Source of the DNA: Acidobacteriota bacterium
GTDB taxonomy: Bacteria; Acidobacteriota; Terriglobia; Versatilivoradales; Versatilivoraceae
Direction: 5' to 3'
Assembly: GCA_022826755.1 (NCBI GenBank)
Contig: JAJDUG010000053.1
Coordinates: 1-64,000 of the forward strand
Length of the DNA: 64,000 bases
Part shown: positions 48,934 through 58,513 of the stretch, one piece after another
Layout of the letters: each line of letters opens with the position of its first letter
Numbering within the stretch: position 1 is the first letter of the stretch
Program-made: the position numbers and the translations under genes
The notes under the pieces: model-generated
Told to the model about the DNA's origin: nothing
The model's database searches: none
The model's input: the letters and a program-made list of their open reading frames with translations, nothing else

Positions 48934-49629
48934 ATGAAATTCGGCGTGCTGATGTTCCCGGGGAGCAACTGCGAGCACGATGCCTATCACGCCATTCGCA
49001 AGGTGCTGCGGCAGCCGGCGGAGTTTATCTGGCACCAGTCGACCGATCTCAGGGATTGCCAGGCCATCATCGTTCCCGGAGGATTTTCCTACGGGGACTA
49101 CCTGCGCACCGGGGCCATCGCCCGCTTCTCTCCGGTGATGGGAGCGGTGCGGCGTTTCGCTGACCGGGGCGGACTGGTCCTGGGCATCTGCAACGGCTTC
49201 CAGATACTGCTGGAATCGGGGCTGCTGCCGGGAGCCATGCTGAGGAACCGCGGGTTGAAGTATGTGTGCCGGCAGGTCTCGATTCGCGTGGAGAACGCCC
49301 GGATTCCCTTTACCGGTCTGGCCAGGGAAGGGGATGTCTGGAACATTCCCATCGGACACATGGAGGGCAACTACACCCTGGACGCCGACGCTTTCCGGTG
49401 GCTGGAGCGCAATCGGCAGGTGGTGTTCCGCTACTGTAACCCGGACGGTGAGATTACCGCCGAGGCCAATCCCAATGGCTCGGTAGCCAATGTGGCCGGG
49501 ATCTGCAATCCCCGTGGCAACGTTTTGGGAATGATGCCCCACCCGGAAAGGGCCAGCGAGCCGCTGCTGGGCAGCGAGGACGGGGTGCGCCTTTTTCAGT
49601 CGATGATCCAGTCCCGATCCCAGGCCTGA
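48934..49629 (+). CDS. purQ: Phosphoribosylformylglycinamidine synthase subunit PurQ
   Basis: Class I glutamine amidotransferase that gives ammonia to PurL. 231 residues: [20 protein letters not shown], oxyanion region [17 protein letters not shown], nucleophile [10 protein letters not shown], and [11 protein letters not shown] with catalytic His and Glu. I prefer ATG 48934 over 48865, as the family starts with this segment. It is 2 bp before purL. Confidence 0.96.
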   Translation: MKFGVLMFPGSNCEHDAYHAIRKVLRQPAEFIWHQSTDLRDCQAIIVPGGFSYGDYLRTGAIARFSPVMGAVRRFADRGGLVLGICNGFQILLESGLLPGAMLRNRGLKYVCRQVSIRVENARIPFTGLAREGDVWNIPIGHMEGNYTLDADAFRWLERNRQVVFRYCNPDGEITAEANPNGSVANVAGICNPRGNVLGMMPHPERASEPLLGSEDGVRLFQSMIQSRSQA

Positions 49630-49630
49630 A

Positions 49631-51910
49631 ATGCAAGCCAATCTGTCGATTACGGCTGACGTGCTGGAACAGCACAACCTGACCCAAGCCGAATACGATC
49701 GCATCCTGTCGATCCTGGGCCGCTGCCCCAACCTGACGGAACTGGGGATCTTCAGCGTCATGTGGAGCGAACACTGCAGTTACAAGAGTTCCAAACTCCA
49801 GTTGAAGCGGTTGCCCACGCAAGGCCCCCAGGTGCTGCAGGGGCCTGGCGAGAACGCCGGGATCATCGATATCGGCGATGGCTACGCGGTGGCCTTCAAG
49901 ATCGAGTCCCACAATCACCCCAGCTTCGTCGAGCCCTACCAGGGAGCGGCCACCGGAGTCGGGGGGATTTTGCGCGATATCTTTACCATGGGCGCCCGTC
50001 CCATCGCCGCCATGAACTCCCTGCGCTTCGGGCCTCCCGATCAGCCCCGGAACCGGCGCATCATGGAGGGCGTGGTAGCCGGTATCGCCGGATACGGCAA
50101 CTGTTTCGGGGTGCCGACCGTGGGCGGGGAAGTGGTGTTCGAGGGATGTTATTCCCAAAACCCCCTGGTAAACGCCTTCGCCCTGGGTCTGTTCAGAAAG
50201 GACCGGATCTTTTACGGGAAAGCCGCGGGTATCGGGAATCCGGTGATCTACGTCGGCGCCAAGACCGGCAGAGACGGCATTCACGGAGCCACCATGGCTT
50301 CGGCCGAGTTCGATGAAGCCTCGGAAAGCAAGCGCCCCAACGTGCAGGTTGGCGATCCCTTTCTGGAGAAACTGCTGCTGGAAGCCTGTCTGGAGGCCAT
50401 GAAGACGGGTGCCGTGGTGGGCATCCAGGATATGGGGGCCGCCGGACTGACCTGTTCCACCTGCGAGATGGGCGGACGGGCGGACACGGGGATCGAGATC
50501 GATCTGGCAAAGGTGCCTCAACGCGAGGAGGGCATGACTCCGTACGAAATCATGCTGAGCGAATCCCAGGAACGGATGCTCCTGGTGGCTGAACGGGGCA
50601 GGGAAGAGGAGATTTTCCGGATCTTCCGAAAATGGGAGATCGATGCCGTCGCCATCGGAGAAGTCACCGGGGACGGAATGCTTCGAATCCTGGAGCGAGG
50701 ACGGAAAGTGGCCGAAATACCCAATCGGGTCCTGACCGATGAGGCTCCCCTTTACCGCCGACCGGTGGCAGCCCCCGCACGGACCTCGCCGCCCCCGCCC
50801 CCGCCCGGTCCCCTGTCCATGGATTGGGGAGGCCTCCTGGAATGTTTTCTGGCTTCCCCCAATCTGAGCTCACGGGAGTGGGTCTATCGCCAATACGACC
50901 ACATGGTACGGACCAATACGGTTCAGGTTCCCGGCGCCGATGCAGCCGTGGTTCGGGTCAAGAATACCCGGAAGGCGCTGGCCATGAGCCTGGATGGCAA
51001 TGGCCGCTACTGCCGCCAGGATCCCCGCGTGGGAGCCCAGTTGGCCGTGGCCGAGAGCTGCCGCAACCTGGTCTGTGCCGGCGCCCGTCCCCTGGCGGCC
51101 ACCAACTGCCTGAATATGGGCAATCCGGAAAAACCCGAAATCATGTGGCAAATGACCCAGGTGGTCGAGGGAATGGGCGAAGCCTGCCGTGCCCTGGGGA
51201 CGCCTGTCACCGGCGGAAACGTCAGCCTCTACAACGAGACGCTTGGGGAGGGCATCGACCCCACTCCCGTCATTGGAATGGTGGGCTTGATCGAACCCCT
51301 TTCACGCCTGCGTGGCTCCTGGTTTGTCCGGGAAGGCCATCGGATCGTCTTGTTGGGTCCACTGGTCGGGCGCCCGACCGGCTATTCGAGCGCTGTCCGC
51401 CACAACCTGTCGAGGCTGCAACCGTCTCGGGAAAACGGCGCGGACGTCTATACGGGTTGGGTCAGTCGGCTTCCCTGTCCGCCCTTGGACCTGGACCTGG
51501 AGGTGCGTGTGCAGAGGACCTGCCGCGAGGGCATCGAGAAAGGCCTGATCCTCTCCGCGCACGACTGTTCGGATGGAGGTTTGGTCGTAGCCTTGGCGGA
51601 GATGGGCTTTTCCCGCTTTGGCGCCGGGACTCTGGGGGCCGATATCCTGTTGCCTTCCGCCGAAGAAGTGGGAGAGGCGTTGTTTGCGGAATATCCCTCC
51701 CGGATTCTGGTTACAGTCGAGGAGGAAAACCTGGCGGCCCTGGAAGACATTGCCGGGCTTCAAGGCGTGCCGGTGACTCCTCTGGGATGGGTAGTTCCGG
51801 ATGTGCTCAGCGTGCGTCGTTCCGGTTCAGTCGTGCTCGAAAGATCGGTCGTCTCGCTGGAGAAGATCTGGAGAAATTGTCTGGGTGGATTGTTCGCAGA
51901 TCCATTATAA
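49631..51910 (+). CDS. purL: Phosphoribosylformylglycinamidine synthase subunit PurL
   Basis: The ATP-dependent synthetase subunit converting FGAR to FGAM. 759 residues, the small form that needs PurS and PurQ. Visible motifs: [79 protein letters not shown] and [15 protein letters not shown]. Gene order S-Q-L is that of the Bacillus-type complex. Confidence 0.97.
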   Translation: MQANLSITADVLEQHNLTQAEYDRILSILGRCPNLTELGIFSVMWSEHCSYKSSKLQLKRLPTQGPQVLQGPGENAGIIDIGDGYAVAFKIESHNHPSFVEPYQGAATGVGGILRDIFTMGARPIAAMNSLRFGPPDQPRNRRIMEGVVAGIAGYGNCFGVPTVGGEVVFEGCYSQNPLVNAFALGLFRKDRIFYGKAAGIGNPVIYVGAKTGRDGIHGATMASAEFDEASESKRPNVQVGDPFLEKLLLEACLEAMKTGAVVGIQDMGAAGLTCSTCEMGGRADTGIEIDLAKVPQREEGMTPYEIMLSESQERMLLVAERGREEEIFRIFRKWEIDAVAIGEVTGDGMLRILERGRKVAEIPNRVLTDEAPLYRRPVAAPARTSPPPPPPGPLSMDWGGLLECFLASPNLSSREWVYRQYDHMVRTNTVQVPGADAAVVRVKNTRKALAMSLDGNGRYCRQDPRVGAQLAVAESCRNLVCAGARPLAATNCLNMGNPEKPEIMWQMTQVVEGMGEACRALGTPVTGGNVSLYNETLGEGIDPTPVIGMVGLIEPLSRLRGSWFVREGHRIVLLGPLVGRPTGYSSAVRHNLSRLQPSRENGADVYTGWVSRLPCPPLDLDLEVRVQRTCREGIEKGLILSAHDCSDGGLVVALAEMGFSRFGAGTLGADILLPSAEEVGEALFAEYPSRILVTVEEENLAALEDIAGLQGVPVTPLGWVVPDVLSVRRSGSVVLERSVVSLEKIWRNCLGGLFADPL

Positions 51911-52003
51911 TTTTCGCTTAGCGCCGCTGGTCATTCCTGTTGCCACTCCCTGACAAATGCCGCTGGCCGCGGTACCGACAGAGCGAGGTATCCCGGGTAA
52001 CCG

Positions 52004-53395
52004 ATGTTTGACAAGTTTCGGGAAGAGTGCGGAGTCTTTGGGGTGTTCGGGCATCGGGAGGCGTCCCGGATCACCTATCTGGGCTTGTACGCCCTTCAGC
52101 ATCGGGGACAGGAGAGCGCGGGCATCGTCTCCAGTGACGGCAACGGGCTCCACAGTGAGACGGGGATGGGCCATGTGGCCGACATTTTCGACCACTCTCG
52201 CCTGGAGCATTTGAAGGGGGAGGCGGCCATCGGCCATACTCGCTACTCCACGGCGGGTGAAAGCGCCTCAAAGAATGCCCAGCCCCTGGTCGTTTCCTGC
52301 AGCCAGGGTGACCTGGGGCTCTGTCACAACGGGAACCTGATCAACGCCTTGCAGGTGAGGGGGCAGCTCGAGAAGTCGGGGTCGATCTTCCAGTCGACGA
52401 CCGATAGCGAGGTCATTCTCCACCTCATTGCCCGATCCCCCCAGGAAACCATCGAGGACGCCATCCAGGAAGCCCTGTCGCAGTTGACGGGAGCCTACTC
52501 GCTGATCTTCCTGACCCGGGAAAAGGTGATCGCCGTTCGGGATCCGCGAGGTTTTCGCCCCCTTAACCTGGGTTGGCTGGACGATTCTCCCGTGCTGGCC
52601 TCGGAGACCTGCGCCTTTGACCTCATCGAGGCCCGCTTCGACCGCGAAGTCGCTCCCGGGGAAATGCTGACGCTTTTCAAGGGCGGGACGCGGTCACGCC
52701 AGATCTCGCCGCCGCGGTCCCCCTCCTTCTGCGTCTTCGAGCACGTCTACTTTTCCAGGCCCGACAGCCATATCTTTGGCCGGTCCGTTTACGAAAGCCG
52801 TCACCTTCTGGGGAGGACCCTGGCGCAAGAGCAGCCGGTGGAGGCCGACATCGTGGTGCCGGTTCCGGATTCGGGCGTGGCCGCGGCCATCGGCTTCTCC
52901 CACGAATCCAGGATCCGGTTCGAGTTCGGGCTGATCCGCAACCACTATGTCGGCAGGACCTTCATCGAGCCCAGGCAATCCATTCGCCATTTCGGGGTCA
53001 AGATCAAGTTGAATCCGGTGGCGGAGCTGATCCAGGGGAAACGGGTGGTTCTGGTGGACGACTCCATCGTGAGGGGAACGACCAGCCGAAAGATCGTCAA
53101 GATGGTCCGGGACGCCGGCGCCCTGGAAGTCCATGTACGGATCAGTTGCCCACCCACCATCTCCCCCTGCTTTTATGGGGTGGATACGCCTACCAAGAGG
53201 GAGTTGATTGCCTCCAGCCATTCGGTCGATGAAATTCGCAGGTATATCGAGGCCGACACCCTGGGATATTTGAGCCATGAAGGCATGCTCCGCAGTTGCG
53301 GCGTGGAGCAGGGCCAGGGACATTTCTGCTCGGCCTGCTATACCGGTGACTATCCGGTGCCTTTTCCCCAGATGCCCGCGGTCGAGACTGCCTGA
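52004..53395 (+). CDS. purF: Amidophosphoribosyltransferase
   Basis: First committed step of purine synthesis: PRPP plus glutamine to phosphoribosylamine. 463 residues. N-terminal nucleophile Cys9 in [11 protein letters not shown] after a short propeptide; glutaminase motifs [12 protein letters not shown] and [15 protein letters not shown] loop [16 protein letters not shown]. The C-terminal cysteines in [20 protein letters not shown] suggest the Bacillus-type [4Fe-4S] form. A GAGG ribosome binding site is upstream. Confidence 0.97.
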   Translation: MFDKFREECGVFGVFGHREASRITYLGLYALQHRGQESAGIVSSDGNGLHSETGMGHVADIFDHSRLEHLKGEAAIGHTRYSTAGESASKNAQPLVVSCSQGDLGLCHNGNLINALQVRGQLEKSGSIFQSTTDSEVILHLIARSPQETIEDAIQEALSQLTGAYSLIFLTREKVIAVRDPRGFRPLNLGWLDDSPVLASETCAFDLIEARFDREVAPGEMLTLFKGGTRSRQISPPRSPSFCVFEHVYFSRPDSHIFGRSVYESRHLLGRTLAQEQPVEADIVVPVPDSGVAAAIGFSHESRIRFEFGLIRNHYVGRTFIEPRQSIRHFGVKIKLNPVAELIQGKRVVLVDDSIVRGTTSRKIVKMVRDAGALEVHVRISCPPTISPCFYGVDTPTKRELIASSHSVDEIRRYIEADTLGYLSHEGMLRSCGVEQGQGHFCSACYTGDYPVPFPQMPAVETA

Positions 53396-53402
53396 AAAGC
53401 CC

Positions 53403-54446
53403 ATGACCTCCAAGACTGTCTTTGCCTACCGGGACGCCGGCGTGGACATAGACCGGGCCGATGCCGCCAAGAAACGCATCAAGGCGCTGGCCCGCCGGAC
53501 CTTCACTCCGGAAGTCGCCAGCGAGATCGGCACCTTCGGTGGGCTCTTTCGCCTGAAGAGGGAGGGGACGCCTCAGCCCATTCTGGTGTCCAGCGTAGAC
53601 GGCGTCGGGACCAAGCTCAAGATTGCCTTCGCTACCGGCGTCCATCACACCGTGGGCAGGGATCTGGTGGCTCACTGTGTCAATGACATCCTGGTTCAGG
53701 GAGCCGCGCCCCTCTTCTTCATGGACTACGTCGCAACCCACCGGATGGAGCCGGAGGTCATCGCCAGGGTCGTGGAGGGGATCGCCGCCGGTTGCCGGGA
53801 ATCGGAATGTGCTCTGCTGGGAGGAGAAACGGCCGAGATGCCGGGGTTTTACTCCAGCGGGGAATACGATCTGGCCGGTTTCATCGTGGGCCTGGTCGAT
53901 CAGTCGCACCTGGTGGACGGACAGCGCATCCGGCCGGGGGATGCCATCCTGGGACTGGCATCCACGGGATTGCACACCAACGGCTACTCCCTGGCGCGCA
54001 AGTTGTTGTTCGAGGTGGGCGGTCATGAGGTTGGCACCAGGCTCCCCCGATTGTCGCTTCCCCTGGGAGAGGTTCTGCTGCAGCCTCATCGGAACTATCT
54101 GTCCCTGTTGAAGCCGCTGCTGGACCGGGGCTGGCTCAACGGGCTGGCCCACATCACCGGAGGGGGACTCACCGACAATCTCCCCCGCATTCTCCCCGGT
54201 GGCTGTTCAGCCCACATTCAACTGAAGTCCTGGCCCGAGCCGCCCATCTTTGGCGTTCTTCAGGAGTTGGGCCGGATCGATGAGGCCGAAATGCTGCGTA
54301 CTTTCAATATGGGTATCGGCATGGCGCTGATCGTTTCGCCAGGGGAAGTGTCGAGAGTGGAAGAACATCTTGCCCGTAATCGGGAGCCCCTCTACCGGAT
54401 CGGCGAGATCCGTTCGGGAAAGCGTCGGGTTCATTACCGGCGGTAG
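53403..54446 (+). CDS. purM: Phosphoribosylformylglycinamidine cyclo-ligase
   Basis: Converts FGAM to AIR. 347 residues. Motifs FAYRDAGVDIDRADAAKKRI, SSVDGVGTKLKIAF, HTVGRDLVAHCVNDILVQGA, LGGETAEMPGFY, STGLHTNGYSLAR and HITGGGLTDNLPRIL, all diagnostic. ATG 53403 is 8 bp after purF; an upstream ATG at 53277 lies within purF. Confidence 0.97.
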   Translation: MTSKTVFAYRDAGVDIDRADAAKKRIKALARRTFTPEVASEIGTFGGLFRLKREGTPQPILVSSVDGVGTKLKIAFATGVHHTVGRDLVAHCVNDILVQGAAPLFFMDYVATHRMEPEVIARVVEGIAAGCRESECALLGGETAEMPGFYSSGEYDLAGFIVGLVDQSHLVDGQRIRPGDAILGLASTGLHTNGYSLARKLLFEVGGHEVGTRLPRLSLPLGEVLLQPHRNYLSLLKPLLDRGWLNGLAHITGGGLTDNLPRILPGGCSAHIQLKSWPEPPIFGVLQELGRIDEAEMLRTFNMGIGMALIVSPGEVSRVEEHLARNREPLYRIGEIRSGKRRVHYRR

Positions 54447-54509
54447 AGACAGGGAAAGGCCGCCGTCCGCTTTGACGGCAGCCGGGTCTTCAGCGTGGTC
54501 TTGCATCCA

Positions 54510-55112
54510 ATGAAGCGTCTTGCGATCTTGCTGTCCGGACGCGGCTCCAACTTCGAAGCCATTGCCGACAGCATCCGGCAGGGGCGTTTGCCGGCCCGCA
54601 TCGAAGTGGTGGTCAGCAACCTGGCCTCGGCAGCCGGACTGGAAAAGGCCCGGACCCGGGGGTTGAAGACTCTGGTAATCCCCTCCAGGGGTGTGCCACG
54701 AGAGGATTATGACCAAAGCCTGGTCTACGAGCTGAAGCGGCACCGTGTCGAACTGGTTTGCCTGGCCGGGTTCATGCGGATCCTCAGCCCGGTGTTCGTC
54801 CGGGCCTTTCCCAACCGAATCCTGAACATCCATCCCTCTCTGCTTCCGGCCTTTCCCGGACTGCATCCCCAGCGCCAGGCGCTGGAATACGGCGTCCGGT
54901 TTTCGGGTTGCACCGTCCACCTTGTCGACGAAGGGGTCGACTCCGGCCCCATTCTGTTGCAGGCCGCGGTGCCCGTGCTGGAGAGCGATGACGAAGAGTC
55001 GCTGGCCGCGAGAATCCTGGCGGAAGAGCACCGGCTCTATCCCCAGGCGATCGGAATGCTGGTTCGGGGTGAAGTGCGCCTGGAAGGTCGCAGGGTAGTG
55101 CGGAGGTCCTGA
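54510..55112 (+). CDS. purN: Phosphoribosylglycinamide formyltransferase
   Basis: Transfers the formyl group of 10-formyl-THF to GAR. 200 residues from ATG 54510: RLAILLSGRGSNFEAIAD, ASAAGLEKARTRG, CLAGFMRILSPVFV, LNIHPSLLPAFPGLHPQRQA with catalytic His, and VHLVDEGVDSGPILLQAAV. Last gene of the purine run. Confidence 0.96.
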   Translation: MKRLAILLSGRGSNFEAIADSIRQGRLPARIEVVVSNLASAAGLEKARTRGLKTLVIPSRGVPREDYDQSLVYELKRHRVELVCLAGFMRILSPVFVRAFPNRILNIHPSLLPAFPGLHPQRQALEYGVRFSGCTVHLVDEGVDSGPILLQAAVPVLESDDEESLAARILAEEHRLYPQAIGMLVRGEVRLEGRRVVRRS

Positions 55113-55192
55113 CTGTCGGATCGCGGAGCGTTATTCCTCCCGAGTTCGTCACGGGTCCGGTGACACTGAACCCGTTTTCCGTCTAGAGCTCA

Positions 55193-55283
55193 ATGGCCGC
55201 AAAAGGCACAAAAACACAAAAAGAACCATCGGATCGGCAAGACTCGAAATCAAGAAACTCGTTTTGTGCTTTTTGTGGCGAAT
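55193..55283. repeat. GGCACAAAA hairpin repeat, copy 2
   Basis: Left arm TGGCCGCAAAAGGCACAAAA, right arm GTTTTGTGCTTTTTGTGGC. On the opposite orientation to the copy at 33542-33613, with GTGCCTTTTG(T/C)GGCCATT at the matching end. Confidence 0.65.
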
Positions 55284-55487
55284 GCCGGATGCTGCAGCAC
55301 ATCACCTTTGCCGCCTCAATGTCATTCCCGATTGCGAGCTTGGCAAAAGGCTCTGGAATTTGAACATGGATGCACAGGATGCACAGGATTAACAGGACGA
55401 GAGGCTGTTGCACGGAAAGCTGACTGGCTGCGTTTTCCCTCACCCGAACCCAAGGGGCGTTCCCTTTGAGTGGGTCAAGAACATTGT

Positions 55488-55555
55488 CTTTCTTCGTGTG
55501 TCTTCGTCGTCCTTCGTGTGTCTTCGTGGATAACTCTTTTTTTCTGTTGTTTCAG
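55488..55555 (+). repeat. Dispersed CTTCGTG-family repeat
   Basis: Contains two CTTCGTGTGTCTTCGT units and ends GATAACTCTTTTTTTCTG then TTGTTTCAG, almost identical to 153-216 and 62679-62746. It sits immediately upstream of tyrS, so it may supply or displace the native leader. Confidence 0.8.
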
Positions 55556-55574
55556 GTTAGGGAATTCTCCATCC

Positions 55575-56792
55575 GTGATTATTGAGGAACAACTGACCTT
55601 CCTGCAGCAGGGAGTCGCCGAGTTGATTCGACCGGAGGAGCTTCGAGACCGGCTGGTCCGCTCGGCGGAATCCGGAAAGCCGTTGCGCGTCAAGGCCGGA
55701 TTCGACCCCACGGCGCCGGACCTGCATCTGGGCCACACGGTCATGCTGCGCAGCATGAGGCGTTTTCAGGACCTGGGCCACACCGTCATCTTCCTGATCG
55801 GCGACTTCACCGGTCTGATCGGGGACCCGTCCGGCCGCAGCGCCACCCGAAAGCCCTTGACCCGGGAGCAGGTGGCGGAGAATGCCGAGACCTACAAGCA
55901 GCAGGTGTTCAAGGTCCTGGATCCGGACAAGACCGTTATCGACTTCAACAGCCGCTGGATGATGCCCTTTAGCAGCGAGCAGTTCCTTGCCTTGGCCGCC
56001 CGCTACACCGTGGCCCGCATGCTGGAGCGAGACGACTTCAGCAAGCGCTTGAAGAGGTCGCAGCCGGTCGCCATTCACGAGCTCCTCTATCCCCTGATTC
56101 AAGGGTACGACTCGGTGGTGTTGGAGGCCGACGTGGAAATGGGCGGCACCGATCAGAAGTTCAATCTGCTGGTGGGGCGGGAGTTGCAGAGGGAATTTGG
56201 GCAGGCCCCCCAGGTGCTGCTGATGCTGCCGCTGCTGGAGGGATTGGACGGGGTGCAGAAGATGTCGAAGTCCCTGGGAAACACCATCGGGATCCAGGAA
56301 CCGGCCTCGGAGATCTTCGGGAAGGTCATGTCGATTTCGGATGACCTCATGTATCGCTACTACGAACTCTGCACCGACCTGAGTTCGCCGGAGGTCGACC
56401 GAATCCGAAAACAGGTGGCTCAAGGCAGCCTGCATCCCAAGGCAGCCAAGGTGGACCTGGCCAAGAGGATCGTGGGGGAGTTTCATTCGCGCCAGGCCGC
56501 CAACCGGGCCGAGGAGGCCTTCCATCGCATCCATTCCCAACGGCTGCTCCCGGAAAAGATCGAAGAAAAGAGGCTGCCGGTTTCTCGGGAGCGGTTGCGC
56601 CTTTCGAAGTTGATGGTTCGCGTGGGACTGGCTGCCTCGGTGGGCCAGGCGGTACGCCTGATCTCCCAGGACGCCGTTTCCCTGAACCAGGAGAGGGTCA
56701 CCGATGTGAAGGCGGAGATGGATTGCTCCCGGCCCTCATCCGCGGTGCTGAAGGTGGGAAAACGGGGATTCGTGAAGGTGATTGTCGGGTAG
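55575..56792 (+). CDS. tyrS: Tyrosyl-tRNA synthetase
   Basis: 405 residues from GTG 55575. Class I motifs: HIGH-like [12 protein letters not shown] and KMSKS (QKMSKSLGN), plus [16 protein letters not shown], and a C-terminal S4 RNA-binding domain ([20 protein letters not shown]). This is the TyrRZ-type subclass with LHLGHT. A longer reading to ATG-like 55470 would translate the CTTCGTG repeat and is rejected. Confidence 0.95.
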   Translation: MIIEEQLTFLQQGVAELIRPEELRDRLVRSAESGKPLRVKAGFDPTAPDLHLGHTVMLRSMRRFQDLGHTVIFLIGDFTGLIGDPSGRSATRKPLTREQVAENAETYKQQVFKVLDPDKTVIDFNSRWMMPFSSEQFLALAARYTVARMLERDDFSKRLKRSQPVAIHELLYPLIQGYDSVVLEADVEMGGTDQKFNLLVGRELQREFGQAPQVLLMLPLLEGLDGVQKMSKSLGNTIGIQEPASEIFGKVMSISDDLMYRYYELCTDLSSPEVDRIRKQVAQGSLHPKAAKVDLAKRIVGEFHSRQAANRAEEAFHRIHSQRLLPEKIEEKRLPVSRERLRLSKLMVRVGLAASVGQAVRLISQDAVSLNQERVTDVKAEMDCSRPSSAVLKVGKRGFVKVIVG

Positions 56793-56877
56793 GGGCAACG
56801 CTTGTGGTCGCCCGTTGTCCGCTCAGTCGTCCTGACCTGCCCTTCGCCTCAAATCCAACAGAGTGGGATAACCCTGG

Positions 56878-56906
56878 TTGACAGGGAACAGTCATTGAAG
56901 TAGCCT
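56878..56906 (+). promoter_or_regulatory. Possible promoter for small secreted protein
   Basis: A perfect TTGACA at 56878-56883 is followed after 17 bp by TAGCCT at 56901-56906. The -10 is weak. It lies 52 bp before the ATG of the small gene at 56959. Confidence 0.35.
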
Positions 56907-56958
56907 TAGTTGCTGTAGTCCATGAATCAATGACATTGCTCGGGAAGCGGGAGGAACT

Positions 56959-57279
56959 ATGAAAAAGGCAGTCCTGATTTTGTTGCTGGCGGTTGCGGTG
57001 GCCGGCGGGCAATTCCTGGCGGGTGAGACCTTGACCGGACACGTCTCCGACGCCAAGTGCGGCGCTGCCCACGCCGACCATTCCGAAAAGTCGATCGGTT
57101 GCGTCAAGGGGTGTGTCAGTGGCGGTACGGCTCCCGTCTTCGTCACGGGAGACAAGAAGGTCCTCAAGATCGCCAATGCCGACAAGGTGATGGGCCATCT
57201 CGGCCACAAAGTCGAGGTCACCGGCAAGGTGATGGACGGTACCCTGACCATCAAGTCGGTGAAGCACCTGGCTCCTTAA
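56959..57279 (+). CDS. Small secreted protein of unknown function
   Basis: 106 residues with a clear signal peptide (MKKAVLILLLAVAVAGGQFLA). The mature part has TLTGHVSDAKCGAAHADH, a pattern widespread in acidobacterial small secreted proteins, and ANADKVMGHLGHKVEVTGKV, which resembles an OB-like beta segment. Four cysteines could form disulfides or bind metal. No function is known. GGAGG precedes the ATG. Confidence 0.7.
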   Translation: MKKAVLILLLAVAVAGGQFLAGETLTGHVSDAKCGAAHADHSEKSIGCVKGCVSGGTAPVFVTGDKKVLKIANADKVMGHLGHKVEVTGKVMDGTLTIKSVKHLAP

Positions 57280-57498
57280 GGGGTCGAACCCCACGTCCAT
57301 CTTCCGGGGCAAGCCTTCCAGCCTGCTCCGTCTCCTTTCAACAGGTCGCTGACCTGTGAGGTCCCCGTTGCGCCAGGGGTGCGACGGGGGCCGTAGTATC
57401 CTCCGAGGCAGTCCCTCGATCCCCCCTGCTTCAATTTTTAGATGTGCATCGCACTCACCGGAGAAGTCCAGCCGCTCCGCCTGTGCCATAATGGTTTC

Positions 57499-57891
57499 AT
57501 GTTCAAGATTCTTGCGCCCTTCCTTCTCGTTCCCCTGATAGAGTTGGCCCTTCTGGTCGAGATCGGCAGCCACATCGGCACCTTGGCCACTGTGGCGCTG
57601 ATCCTCGCCACCGGGGCTCTGGGCGCCTTTCTGGCACGCAGCCAGGGGCTGGAGGTTCTACGCCGGTTGCGGGCGGAAACAGCGGCCGGAAGGCTTCCGG
57701 CGGCTCCGCTGGTTGACGGGGTGATCATCCTGCTGGCGGGTGCTGTTCTGCTGACCCCCGGAGTCCTGACCGACATCCTGGGCTTTCTGTGCCTGGTTCC
57801 CGCTTTCCGTCAGTTCCTGAAAGCAGTGCTCTGGCGAAAGATGAGGCATTGGGTGGAACAGAACCGGGTTCAGGTCTCGGTCAATCTCTAA
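57499..57891 (+). CDS. fxsA: FxsA family membrane protein
   Basis: 130 residues with helices FKILAPFLLVPLIELALLVEI, ATVALILATGALGAFLARSQG and GVIILLAGAVLLTPGVLTDIL, the typical FxsA pattern. FxsA in E. coli counteracts F-plasmid exclusion of phage T7; other members have no known role. I prefer ATG 57499; the reading from 57442 adds 19 residues. Confidence 0.85.
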   Translation: MFKILAPFLLVPLIELALLVEIGSHIGTLATVALILATGALGAFLARSQGLEVLRRLRAETAAGRLPAAPLVDGVIILLAGAVLLTPGVLTDILGFLCLVPAFRQFLKAVLWRKMRHWVEQNRVQVSVNL

Positions 57892-57928
57892 CCCTTGGGC
57901 AGATACCCGGCCTCGGGCGCGACAAACC

Positions 57929-58288
57929 ATGCAATCTTCAGGGGCTTCCACCGATGTGATCGTCGACAGCCGCACGGGCCTGGTCTGGAGCCGGCGAGAC
58001 AACGGAAGCCGCCTCAACTGGCATGACGCCACCCGATGTGCGCAGAGTCTGGATTTGGGTGGCTATGGCGATTGGCGCCTGCCGACCCTGGAGGAGCTCC
58101 ACGGGCTGTGGGACCCGCCCCGCCGCACCATTCGAAAGCCTTTCGAGCTGACCGGAGCCTGGCTGTGGAGCGCTACCCGGGCCGGAGCCGACCACGCCTG
58201 GTGCTTCTACTTCGCCATCGGGATGCGGATGCCCTATCCGCTCAATGTGTCCTATGATTTGAGGGCGCTGTTTGTGAGAGACCCCTAG
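57929..58288 (+). CDS. DUF1566 (Lcl-type) domain protein
   Basis: 119 residues, nearly a single DUF1566 domain: IVDSRTGLVWSRRDNG, LNWHDATRCAQSLDLGGYGDWRLPTLEEL, WLWSATRAGADHAWCFYF. The Lcl C-terminal domain is found in adhesins and lipoproteins; this one has no signal peptide. Function unknown. 37 bp after fxsA. Confidence 0.8.
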   Translation: MQSSGASTDVIVDSRTGLVWSRRDNGSRLNWHDATRCAQSLDLGGYGDWRLPTLEELHGLWDPPRRTIRKPFELTGAWLWSATRAGADHAWCFYFAIGMRMPYPLNVSYDLRALFVRDP

Positions 58289-58315
58289 CGGGGCTCTGTT
58301 GCGTGTCAACAAGAC

Positions 58316-58354
58316 TATGGATTGTTGATTGCTGATTTCTGATTGTTGATTGGC
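58316..58354 (+). repeat. GATTTCTGATTGTTGATTG repeat, single arm
   Basis: TGGATTGTTGATTGCTGATT then TCTGATTGTTGATTGG, near-identical to the left arm at 48485-48520. The matching right arm is missing. Confidence 0.6.
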
Positions 58355-58369
58355 CGGTCCCCCACCGTG

Positions 58370-58445
58370 CCATGCGGATCATTCGAGGAAAAACAGCCAT
58401 TCGTCAAAAATGACGAACCACGAACGAACACGAAAACGGTGTCAA
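58370..58445 (+). repeat. Composite dispersed repeat, left-end fragment
   Basis: Holds GCGGATCATTCGAGGAAAAA, then GACGAACCACGAACGAACACGAAAACGG. This matches the left part of the full composite elements at 60161-60558 (inverted) and 62392-62746. Confidence 0.65.
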
Positions 58446-58513
58446 CGTTCCCGTGTTGCCGGGATGGCGGTGCGCACCGGCTTGCCGGGGTTTGATCGCA
58501 GGAAGGAGACAAG

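Larger units (their letters stand above)
55113..55574. other. Repeat-filled intergenic region upstream of tyrS
   Basis: About 460 bp. It has an inverted copy of the GGCACAAAA hairpin repeat (55193-55283), a tandem ATGGATGCACAGGATGCACA segment near 55364, and a CTTCGTG repeat (55488-55555) that ends about 20 bp before the tyrS start. Confidence 0.6.

Noticed and set aside
55470-55574. Upstream 35-residue extension of TyrS
   Set aside because: It translates the CTTCGTG dispersed repeat; the conserved synthetase begins with the GTG at 55575.
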